From: an uncultured Aquimonas sp.
GTDB lineage: Bacteria; Pseudomonadota; Gammaproteobacteria; Xanthomonadales; Xanthomonadaceae
Direction: 5' to 3'
DNA length: 7,619 nucleotides
Assembly (NCBI GenBank): GCA_946481615.1
Contig: CAMLOR010000159.1
Coordinates: 1-7,619, forward strand
The position numbers were made by a program, and so were the translations under genes. Position 1 is the first letter of the stretch. Each line of letters begins with the position of its first letter. Under the pieces are notes generated by a model that made no database searches, was not told the DNA's origin, and was given only the letters and a program-made list of their open reading frames with translations. Shown piece by piece: positions 1-6,725 of this stretch.

Positions 1-788
<788 letters not shown>

Positions 789-832
789 GGGATTCGCAGA
801 CTAGACCCACGCGCGGCGCGGGGCGGGCCTCG

Positions 833-838
833 TATAGT
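833..838 (+). promoter_or_regulatory. candidate -10 element for the GT-C-like membrane protein gene
   Basis: TATAGT matches the sigma-70 -10 consensus at five of six positions and stands out in a G/C-rich gap. Transcription would begin near 845, about 20-40 bases before the candidate starts at 868 (TTG) and 886 (ATG). No good -35 hexamer is seen at the expected distance. The element sits inside the inverted repeat 820-847. Confidence 0.4.
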
Positions 839-839
839 A
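834..839 (-). promoter_or_regulatory. candidate -10 element for maeB
   Basis: Read on the minus strand this is TACTAT (four of six matches to TATAAT). It would place transcription start near position 827, giving a leader of about 39 bases before the maeB ATG. It overlaps the TATAGT read on the other strand, so the two divergent genes may compete for polymerase. No convincing -35 hexamer is visible, and the site was found by eye only. Confidence 0.25.
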
Positions 840-867
840 CCCGCCCCTTCCCGGCCGGTGGTCATCG

Positions 868-2172
868 TTGCGCGACACCAACGCCATGCTGCGCCGCACC
901 GCCGCGTGGATCGCGGCCGCCGCGGCGTTCGCGCTGGCGAACGTCGGGCACCTGTCGAATCCCGGCTGGTTCAGCCACGACGAACTGCAGTGGGGCTGGC
1001 AGGCGCAGCAGGGGCTGGCCCATGACTGGCTCGACGACGCGCCGTTCCAGTACCGCCCGCTGACCTTCCAGCTCTGGCTCCTGATCGCGCGCGGCCTGTT
1101 CGACCATCCGCAGGCGTGCCACGCGCTGTGGATCGCGCTCGGCTTCGGCGTATGCGCGCTGTTGTTCGCGGTGCTGCGCCGCGCCGGTCTCGCACCGCGC
1201 ATGGCCTTGTTCGGCGCCGCGGCGTTCGCGCTCAATCCGTATGCGATCTACGTGCATGGCTGGGTGGCTACGCTGGCCGAACTGCTGTGGACTGCATGCG
1301 CGCTGGGCATCGCCTGGTTCGTGCTTGCCGCGCAGCGCGGCTCCCGCACCGCGGCGGTCGCGGTGTTCCTGCTCACGTCGCTCGCCTTGCTGGCGAAAGA
1401 GACCGCGCTCGCGATCGCACCGCTGCTCGGCCTGGCGTGGCTGCTCACACGCGATGCCCGCTGGCGCAATGCGCTGCTCGCGAGCGCCGTGCCCACGCTC
1501 GCCTACCTCGCACTGCGGCTTCCGGTCCTGATGTTCGGCGAGCGCCCCGGCGGCGCCTATGCATGGTCGCTGGCGAACATTCCGCAGCGCTGGGCCGAGT
1601 TCCAGGCCTGGCCGCTGATCCCGACGGCGCTGGAAATGGCCTCGCCAGTTTTCGCGCCTTCCGCCCGGCTGGCGCTGGCCGCCGCGCTGGCGGCCCTGCT
1701 GCTGGTGGCGGTGCTGCGCACCGATCGCCGCCTCGGTCTGCTGCTGCTCGCCGGTGGCGCCCTCGCGATGGGTCCGGCCATCGTCCTCGCCACCGGCTAC
1801 CCGCAGTACGGTTACGCCGCCAGCGCGTTGGCCTGGGCGTGCGTCGCGGCGACGTGGCCCGCGATGCGTCTGCCGGCGCGCGCGATCGTGGCGCTCGCGC
1901 TCGTCGTCAACGTGTGGCACGGCGCCAACGTGCAGCGCCAGATGCTGCGCGTCGGGCGCATCGAAACCGTGTTCACCGCGAGCGTTCGACCCTGGCTCGA
2001 AGCGCCGGGCAACGAACTGACGCTGGCACCGGAAATCGCGTCCGACGCATGGATCTACGCCCGGCTGACCGAGTCGCTGCCTTACGTCCGGCGCGACGTT
2101 CGCATCGTTCCCGCCCCCGCGCGACTTTCGATCGACGCGGACGGCAACATCATTCCGACTCGGGAGCGTTGA
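868..2172 (+). CDS. polytopic membrane protein, GT-C (family 39-like) glycosyltransferase-like
   Basis: A 434-residue protein if started at TTG 868, or 428 if started at the in-frame ATG at 886; neither has a clear Shine-Dalgarno, so the start is undecided. Hydrophobic stretches near residues 11-25, 85-103, 112-126, 133-155, 161-194 (two), 203-220, 267-284, 288-307, 315-331 and 336-352 suggest 10-11 membrane spans, followed by a soluble tail from about 355. The first span leads into a loop with SHDELQWGW (Asp38-Glu39), then FQYRPL (60-65) and later LLAKETAL (174-181). An acidic pair after the first span, RPL and AKE are typical of GT-C proteins such as the PMT/ArnT-like and TMTC-like families, which transfer sugars from polyprenyl-phosphate donors. 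It is shorter than ArnT (about 550). Donor and acceptor cannot be told, and no polysaccharide genes lie beside it. It converges on the QEGLA gene with 4 bases between the stops. Confidence 0.75.
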   Translation: MRDTNAMLRRTAAWIAAAAAFALANVGHLSNPGWFSHDELQWGWQAQQGLAHDWLDDAPFQYRPLTFQLWLLIARGLFDHPQACHALWIALGFGVCALLFAVLRRAGLAPRMALFGAAAFALNPYAIYVHGWVATLAELLWTACALGIAWFVLAAQRGSRTAAVAVFLLTSLALLAKETALAIAPLLGLAWLLTRDARWRNALLASAVPTLAYLALRLPVLMFGERPGGAYAWSLANIPQRWAEFQAWPLIPTALEMASPVFAPSARLALAAALAALLLVAVLRTDRRLGLLLLAGGALAMGPAIVLATGYPQYGYAASALAWACVAATWPAMRLPARAIVALALVVNVWHGANVQRQMLRVGRIETVFTASVRPWLEAPGNELTLAPEIASDAWIYARLTESLPYVRRDVRIVPAPARLSIDADGNIIPTRER

Positions 2173-2176
2173 CCCG

Positions 2177-3436
2177 CTACAGCCCCAGCACGAGATCTTC
2201 CGCCTCGACGCGGTCGAGCCGGATCTTGTTGGCGAACAGCGAGAACGCCAGCATCCCCGCGAGGCCGTTCGCGCGAGCGACCCACGGCGGGATGTAGAGC
2301 GGGCCGGCGAGGTAGCCGCAGTCGAAATACGGTTCCAGCACGAAGAGGTCGTGCAGGTTCATCTTGCCGGCGAACAGCAGGCGGCACAGTTTCAGGCGTT
2401 TGTGCTTGAGCGCCCAGCGGAAGAAGGTGTGCACGCCGAGCAGGCCGTGCAGGTAGACCGTGTCCTTGGTGAAGGCCGCGCCGCCGCCGACCGGCGCGCC
2501 GCGGAAGACGCGCATGGTGCTGGTGAAGCTGTCGGTTTCGGTCTGGCCCGAGTCGAGGAAGAAGCGGAACACCTCGAGGAAGTCGGCGCCGTTGAGCGCC
2601 ATCTCGATGGCCACGATGCGCAACGAGATGCGCTTCATGCGGCCGATGTCGATGGCGCCGGTGATCAATTCGGCGAAGGTGGCGAGACCTTCCTGCGTCG
2701 CCGTCGTGCGCGGTGAGTTGAGCGCCAGCGATTTGAGGTGCGGCTGCTCGCGTCCGTTCAGCGCGGTGAGCGAGTGCACGAAGGCTTCGTGTTCCACCAG
2801 TTGGTGGCGATCGTATTCGGTGAACCCGGTCGCCGAGCGCAGCCGGATGCGGGTGGGGCCGGCCGCGGCCTTGGCGATGAGATCCGGATCGAGATCGACG
2901 CGCACCTTGTGGTGCACGAAGAAGCGTGAGATCTGTTCCTGCAATTCCACCTGCAGCACTTCGGCCGGCAGCACGTATTCGGCTTCGTGCTGGGTCAGTT
3001 CGCGATCCAGTTCGTTGGCGAGCTGGATGAAGTGCAGCGCCGCATCGGTATTGCTCAGTTCACCGCCCGGCAAACGGTCGCCGGGGCGGCCGAAGAGGCG
3101 GATCGAGTGCTCGGTGATGGCATCGGTGCCGAGGCACTCGAGCAGGCGGGTGGATATGCGGTGGCTCTCCACCGTCCGGTGCAGGTAGTCGCCGAGCGGG
3201 TGATCCTTGTCGGCTTCGGCGTCGATGGCGTCGAGTTCCGCGCGCACCTCGGAGAACTCGTAGCGCGGGTAATGCACCACGGGCAGCGCGGCGTTGCCCT
3301 TGTGCCAGCGCGCGAGGAAATCCTGCTGCACCGCCACCGGCCAGCTCACCGCGCCGAGCAGCTTGATGCCCTTCACCGCATTGACCAGGCGCTGATCGAG
3401 GACGGCGATGCGTTCGAGGGCGGCGGCGTCCTGCAT
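2177..3436 (-). CDS. QEGLA-motif protein, DUF1704/MATCAP-like putative metallopeptidase
   Basis: A 419-residue protein read leftward from ATG 3436-3434. It belongs to the family named 'flavohemoglobin expression-modulating QEGLA motif protein' (DUF1704), the bacterial relatives of the eukaryotic microtubule-associated tyrosine carboxypeptidases (MATCAP). Visible hallmarks are HEAFVH at 216-221 (an HExxxH metal site, Glu217 as probable base), TQEGLA at 247-252 with Glu249 as probable third metal ligand 28 residues on, FRGAPVGGGAAFTKDTVYLHGLL between 311 and 333 given here only as a region, and a hydrophobic C-terminal part with FVLEPYFDCGYL (365-376). There is no signal peptide, so it is probably cytosolic. 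MATCAP has the same HExxxH plus Glu arrangement, which argues for an active zinc peptidase; the bacterial substrate is not known. The start lies 17 bases after the rsgA stop, so the two are probably co-transcribed. Family membership is firm, the enzymatic role is inferred. Confidence 0.92.
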   Translation of the reverse strand: MQDAAALERIAVLDQRLVNAVKGIKLLGAVSWPVAVQQDFLARWHKGNAALPVVHYPRYEFSEVRAELDAIDAEADKDHPLGDYLHRTVESHRISTRLLECLGTDAITEHSIRLFGRPGDRLPGGELSNTDAALHFIQLANELDRELTQHEAEYVLPAEVLQVELQEQISRFFVHHKVRVDLDPDLIAKAAAGPTRIRLRSATGFTEYDRHQLVEHEAFVHSLTALNGREQPHLKSLALNSPRTTATQEGLATFAELITGAIDIGRMKRISLRIVAIEMALNGADFLEVFRFFLDSGQTETDSFTSTMRVFRGAPVGGGAAFTKDTVYLHGLLGVHTFFRWALKHKRLKLCRLLFAGKMNLHDLFVLEPYFDCGYLAGPLYIPPWVARANGLAGMLAFSLFANKIRLDRVEAEDLVLGL

Positions 3437-3453
3437 CGTGCGCCCGGCGCGCC

Positions 3454-4599
3454 TCAGCGCTTGCCGTATTTCTCGGTGAGGCGCTTGTTGAGCGCCTTGC
3501 CCATCACGCGCGCTTCGGATTTCTTCGCCTGCTGCGCGGCCAGCGTGTCGGAGGCCGCGGCCAGTTCGTCCTGTAGCTTGCGGTAGTTCTGCCAGCGCGC
3601 CGGATCGAGCGCGCCGTTTTCCAGCGCCGCGCGCACGGCGCAGCCGGGCTCCGATTCGTGCCGGCAATCGCGGAACTTGCAGCTCGCGGCCAGCGCTTCG
3701 ATGTCGTCGAACACCGGCGCTTCGGCGAGGTCTTCCTCGCCGGTGAGCTTGAGTTCGCGCATGCCGGGCGTGTCGATGAGGCAGCCACCCTGCGGAAGCG
3801 GCAGCAGCGCGCGATGCGTGGTGGTGTGGCGGCCGCGCGAATCGGCGTCGCGCACCGCGCCGGTCTTCATCTTTTCGCGGCCGAGCAGCGTGTTGGTCAG
3901 CGTCGACTTGCCCGCGCCGGAGGACCCCACCAGGACCGCGGTGCGGCCTTCGCCGAGATAAGGATCGAGCACCTTCGTCGAAGCCGCGTCCTTGGCGTTG
4001 ATGGCATGCACCGGCACGCCGCCCAGTTCGACGGCGGCCAGGTGCGCGCGCAGCGCGTCGACGTCCTCGCAGCGATCGGCCTTGGTCAGCACCACCACCG
4101 GCTGCGCGCCGCTGCTGAACACCAGCACGAGATAGCGTTCGATGCGGCGCGGGTTGAAATCGCCGTCGAGGCCCGTGACCACCAGCACCACGTCGATGTT
4201 GGCGGCGATCGGCTGCACCTTGTGGTGTTCCCCCGCGGCGGCGCGCTTGAACAGGCTTCGGCGCGGCAGCAGTTCGAGGATCTGGTCGGCGTTCTCGTCG
4301 AGCTGCACCCAGTCGCCGACGGCGGCGCGCTGCTCGGGCGGGAAGCCGGCGCGGATCCACGAGGCGGGCGATTGCGCGGCGAACTCGCGTTCGCCGTCGG
4401 TGACCTTGTAGCCGCTGCGATGCTGCTCGGTGACGCGCGCCAGGCGGCCGGGGCCTAGATCGCGCAGGGCCTGCGCCGCCGGCGCATCGGCGCGCCATCC
4501 GATGGCGGCGAGGCGGTGGGCGAGGTCGGCGTCGAGATGCATGCGGGGGCGATTGTGGTCCATGGCGCCGGGGCAGGCCAGCGCCGCAAACGATTCCAT
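3454..4599 (-). CDS. rsgA: small ribosomal subunit biogenesis GTPase RsgA (YjeQ)
   Basis: RsgA is a circularly permuted GTPase that binds the 30S subunit late in its maturation and is released on GTP hydrolysis. Numbered from the longest supported start (381 residues), an OB-like N-terminal region (about 50-125, with AVGDWVQL) is followed by G4 TKAD (172-175), G1 GSSGAGKS (225-232), the G2-type RGRHTTTH (255-262) and G3 DTPG (276-279): the permuted order G4-G1-G2-G3. A zinc knuckle follows with Cys307, Cys312, His314 and Cys320, and a basic tail ends in KKSEARVMGK... to KYGKR. It resembles the second RsgA class (HRSGY near the N-terminus, RRIERYL, RFRDCRHE-like knuckle) more than E. coli RsgA, and lacks the long basic N-terminus of the latter. 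Starts at 4599, 4563 and 4542 are all possible; 4599 was chosen because GGA lies 7 bases upstream. It is probably the first gene of a unit with the QEGLA gene and is divergent from alaA. Confidence 0.94.
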   Translation of the reverse strand: MESFAALACPGAMDHNRPRMHLDADLAHRLAAIGWRADAPAAQALRDLGPGRLARVTEQHRSGYKVTDGEREFAAQSPASWIRAGFPPEQRAAVGDWVQLDENADQILELLPRRSLFKRAAAGEHHKVQPIAANIDVVLVVTGLDGDFNPRRIERYLVLVFSSGAQPVVVLTKADRCEDVDALRAHLAAVELGGVPVHAINAKDAASTKVLDPYLGEGRTAVLVGSSGAGKSTLTNTLLGREKMKTGAVRDADSRGRHTTTHRALLPLPQGGCLIDTPGMRELKLTGEEDLAEAPVFDDIEALAASCKFRDCRHESEPGCAVRAALENGALDPARWQNYRKLQDELAAASDTLAAQQAKKSEARVMGKALNKRLTEKYGKR

Positions 4600-4625
4600 G
4601 CACCCATCCCGTTGAGATTGCCCGC

Positions 4626-4631
4626 ATTTTG
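4626..4631 (-). promoter_or_regulatory. candidate -10 element for rsgA
   Basis: Read on the minus strand this is CAAAAT (four of six matches to TATAAT). It would give a start near 4619 and a leader of about 20 bases before ATG 4599. It resembles the TAAAAT element before the glutaredoxin gene. No -35 hexamer is evident at proper distance, so the call is weak. Confidence 0.22.
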
Positions 4632-4656
4632 CCCTTCCGCACCGCACAAATTCGGG

Positions 4657-4662
4657 TAGGCT
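4657..4662 (+). promoter_or_regulatory. candidate -10 element for alaA
   Basis: TAGGCT in the alaA/rsgA divergent gap keeps the TAnnnT skeleton of a -10 box and would start transcription near 4669, about 24 bases before the alaA ATG. The leader has no clear Shine-Dalgarno. Only half of the consensus is matched and no -35 hexamer is convincing. Confidence 0.25.
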
Positions 4663-4692
4663 GGGCCCATTCCCGCCGCCCGTTTCCGTCCG

Positions 4693-5934
4693 ATGCCGCA
4701 GCGTTCGATCCCCACCCGCCAGCGCCTGACCCAGGTCCGCTACGAAATCCGCGGCGAACTCGCGCGCCGCGCCCGCGATCTGGAAGCCCAGGGCCGCGAA
4801 GTGCTCAAGCTCAACATCGGCAATCCGGGCGCCTTCGGTTTCCGCGCCCCGCAGCACGTGCAGGACGCCGTTTCGCGCCATATCGCCGAGAGCGATCCCT
4901 ACTGCCACCAGCAGGGCCTGACCGAAGCGCGCGAGGCCGTCGCCGCGCTCGCCATCGCGCGCGGCGCGCAAGGCGTCACGGCCAATCACGTGTTCATGGG
5001 CAACGGCGTGAGCGAACTGATCGACATGGCGCTGCGCGCCCTGCTCAATCCGGGCGACGAGGTGCTGGTGCCGAGCCCCGATTATCCGCTCTGGACCGCG
5101 GCCACCATCCTCAACGACGGCGTGCCGGCGCACTACGACTGCCGGCCCGAGAACGGCTTCCTGCCCGATCCGGAGCAGATCGAGAAGCTGGTGACGCCGC
5201 GCACGCGCGCCCTGGTGATCATCAATCCGAACAATCCGTCCGGCGCGGTGTATCCGCGCGAGTTGCTGCAGCACCTGGTGCACATCGCGGAGAAGCACAA
5301 TCTGTTGCTGATGTCGGACGAGATCTACGACCAGATCGTCTACGACGGCGCGCGCTTCGAGCCGCTGGCGCCGCTCGCCGGCGACCTGCCCTGCATCAGT
5401 TTCGGCGGGCTGTCGAAGGTGCATCGCGCCTGCGGCTATCGCGTGGGCTGGGCCACGCTCAGCGGCGATCCGCTGCGCAGCGGCGACTATCACCACGCGC
5501 TCGACCTGCTCGGCGCGCTGCGCCTGTGCGCCAACGTGCCCGGCCAGTGGGCGGCGCGCGCCGCGCTGCAGGGGCCGGACACCATCGACGAACTGGTCTC
5601 GCCCGGCGGACGCCTGTACGAGACGCGCCGCGCAGTGATCGAAGCCTGCGCGGCGAGCGAACATCTTTCGCTGGTGGCGCCGCAGGGCGCGCTGTACGCC
5701 TTCCCCGGCGTGAAGGCCGGTCCGGACTTCGACGACCACCGCTTCGCGCTCGATCTGCTGGAAAGCGAAGGCGTACTGGTAGTGCCGGGCTCGAGCTTCA
5801 ACGTCGGCTACCGCAATCATTTCCGCGTCACGCTGCTGCCGCAGGCGGACGAAATGCGCGAAGTGTTCGCGCGCATCGAGCGCGCCCTCGCCCGCCAGCT
5901 CGGCGCACCGGCGCGGCAGGCCGCGATCGCGTGA
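4693..5934 (+). CDS. alaA: AlaA-type PLP-dependent alanine aminotransferase
   Basis: A 413-residue class I/II fold-type I aminotransferase, probably glutamate-pyruvate aminotransferase, which makes alanine from pyruvate. PLP-binding landmarks are NPNNPSG (178-184, Asn181), SDEIYDQ (208-214, Asp209 to the pyridine nitrogen, Tyr212), GLSKVHRACGYRVGW (239-253) with Lys242 as the Schiff-base lysine and Arg250 at the phosphate, and FRVTLLP (377-383) with Arg378 as carboxylate-binding arginine. The stretch LRLCANVPGQWAARAAL with the following PGGRLYE is very close to what I recall of E. coli AlaA (YfbQ), which supports AlaA over aspartate aminotransferase. The length is normal for the family. The start is ATG 4693; no Shine-Dalgarno precedes it. 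Its stop overlaps the next gene's GTG (GTGA), so the SGNH hydrolase is probably translated from the same message. AlaA and AlaC types share many motifs, so substrate preference remains inferred. Confidence 0.93.
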   Translation: MPQRSIPTRQRLTQVRYEIRGELARRARDLEAQGREVLKLNIGNPGAFGFRAPQHVQDAVSRHIAESDPYCHQQGLTEAREAVAALAIARGAQGVTANHVFMGNGVSELIDMALRALLNPGDEVLVPSPDYPLWTAATILNDGVPAHYDCRPENGFLPDPEQIEKLVTPRTRALVIINPNNPSGAVYPRELLQHLVHIAEKHNLLLMSDEIYDQIVYDGARFEPLAPLAGDLPCISFGGLSKVHRACGYRVGWATLSGDPLRSGDYHHALDLLGALRLCANVPGQWAARAALQGPDTIDELVSPGGRLYETRRAVIEACAASEHLSLVAPQGALYAFPGVKAGPDFDDHRFALDLLESEGVLVVPGSSFNVGYRNHFRVTLLPQADEMREVFARIERALARQLGAPARQAAIA

Positions 5935-6608
5935 TCGCCACGCTGGCGATGGCCTTCGCGATGACGGTGCAACCGGAGCGCGGAACGCCGCTGCGCTACC
6001 TGGCGCTGGGCGATTCGTACACGATCGGCGAGGCGGTGGAAGCCTCCGGACGCTGGCCGGTGCAACTGGCGAAGGCCTTGCAGGCCGACGGCATCGCGCT
6101 GGCCGAGCCGCGCATCATCGCGACCACGGGCTGGACCACGGACGAGCTGTCCGCCGCGATGGATGCCGCCGAACCGCTGGGCGAGTGGGATTTCGTCACG
6201 CTGCTGATCGGCGTGAACAACCAGTACCGCGGCCGTCCCGTCGACGGCTTCGGCCGCGAATTCGACGCCTTGCTGCAGCGCGCGATCGCATTGGCGGGCA
6301 ATCGCGCCGATCGCGTGCTCGTGCTCACGATCCCGGACTGGGGTGTCACGCCCTTCGGCGCGGGCAGCGGGCGCGATCTGGCGAAAGTGGCAAGCGAGCT
6401 GGATGCGTACAACGCGAAAGTCGTGGAAGTGTCCACGCGGCACGGCGTGAAGGTCGCGGACATCGCGCCCGTCAGCCGGGAACGCGGCGCACGACTCGTT
6501 GCGGAAGATGGCCTGCATCCGTCCGCCGCGTTGTACGCCGAATGGACCGCCGTCGCGCGGCCGATGGCAGCATCGCTGCTGGGCGACCGCGAAAACCGTT
6601 CGCGGTGA
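5931..6608 (+). CDS. SGNH/GDSL family hydrolase (esterase-like)
   Basis: A 225-residue protein of the SGNH hydrolase superfamily, serine esterases or lipases acting on acyl or acetyl esters. All blocks are visible: GDSY (27-30, nucleophile Ser29), TTGWTTDEL (65-73, oxyanion Gly67), IGVNNQYRGR (93-102, oxyanion Asn96), and EDGLHPS (192-198, Asp193 and His196), so a complete catalytic set is present. The GTG at 5931 overlaps the alaA stop by four bases and has AGG ten bases upstream; ATG codons at 5949 and 5961 are alternatives. The first 13 residues are hydrophobic but too short for a standard signal peptide, and nothing marks it as a lipoprotein, so location is open. The LLIGVNNQYRG and IPDWGVTPFG stretches suggest a subgroup of small bacterial hydrolases of unknown substrate. 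The alaA link suggests co-expression and does not identify a substrate. Confidence 0.9.
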   Translation: MIATLAMAFAMTVQPERGTPLRYLALGDSYTIGEAVEASGRWPVQLAKALQADGIALAEPRIIATTGWTTDELSAAMDAAEPLGEWDFVTLLIGVNNQYRGRPVDGFGREFDALLQRAIALAGNRADRVLVLTIPDWGVTPFGAGSGRDLAKVASELDAYNAKVVEVSTRHGVKVADIAPVSRERGARLVAEDGLHPSAALYAEWTAVARPMAASLLGDRENRSR

Positions 6609-6651
6609 GTCAGAACGGCTACGGACAGGCGGCAACGTGAACGCCGAGGCA

Positions 6652-6679
6652 CGGATTCGGCAGGCTCATCCCGAACCCG
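6652..6679. repeat. imperfect inverted repeat upstream of the glutaredoxin fusion gene
   Basis: Arms CGGATTCGG (6652-6660) and CCGAACCCG (6671-6679) pair over nine positions with one A-C mismatch, around a 10-base loop. It lies between the SGNH stop and the -10 element at 6693, over the place where a -35 box would be. No run of T follows, so it does not look like a classic intrinsic terminator. It could be a weak terminator for alaA-SGNH or an operator for the downstream gene. Confidence 0.3.
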
Positions 6680-6692
6680 TGTGTCGACCCGC

Positions 6693-6698
6693 TAAAAT
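6693..6698 (+). promoter_or_regulatory. candidate -10 element for the glutaredoxin fusion gene
   Basis: TAAAAT matches the -10 consensus at five of six positions and is the most AT-rich hexamer in this 117-base gap. Transcription would start near 6705, giving a leader of about 21 bases; GGA eight bases before the ATG at 6726 could serve as a weak ribosome binding site. A -35 hexamer is not recognisable. Confidence 0.42.
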
Positions 6699-6725
6699 CC
6701 AACGAATTCTTCCTGGAACACCCCC

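Larger units (their letters stand above)
820..847. repeat. perfect 8-bp inverted repeat around the divergent maeB/membrane-gene promoter
   Basis: The left arm GGGGCGGG (820-827) and right arm CCCGCCCC (840-847) are exact reverse complements around a 12-base AT-richer spacer that holds TATAGT. The position, in the only gap between two divergent genes and symmetric about the -10-like sequence, is what an operator for a dimeric regulator could look like. In GC-rich DNA, G/C-only arms can arise by chance, so the regulatory role is an inference. Confidence 0.4.

Noticed and set aside
862..1920. 352-codon minus-strand frame opposite the membrane-protein gene
   Set aside because: The translation is Arg/Gln/Gly-rich without any domain signal, while the plus strand shows clear membrane spans and GT-C motifs.
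2161..2176. Small hairpin CGGG...CCCG at the convergent stops as a shared terminator
   Set aside because: Arms are only 4 bp with an 8-base loop and no T run on either strand; chance expectation is high in this base composition.
2177..4642. 821-codon minus-strand frame joining the QEGLA protein with a frame through rsgA
   Set aside because: The part before residue MQDAAAL lies out of frame inside rsgA and is Arg-rich noise; the QEGLA family normally begins near this methionine.
3454..5820. Very long minus-strand open frame (788 codons) running from rsgA through the antisense of alaA
   Set aside because: Only the rsgA portion has recognisable motifs. The upstream part is the complement of a well-conserved aminotransferase and reads as low-complexity Arg/Ala/His-rich peptide, typical of GC-rich antisense frames, so a fusion was not called.
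4629..6608. 659-codon plus-strand frame that would extend the SGNH hydrolase upstream across alaA
   Set aside because: The extra N-terminal part overlaps alaA entirely and is Arg/Pro/Ala-rich without motifs; the GTG at 5931 with stop overlap is the better start.
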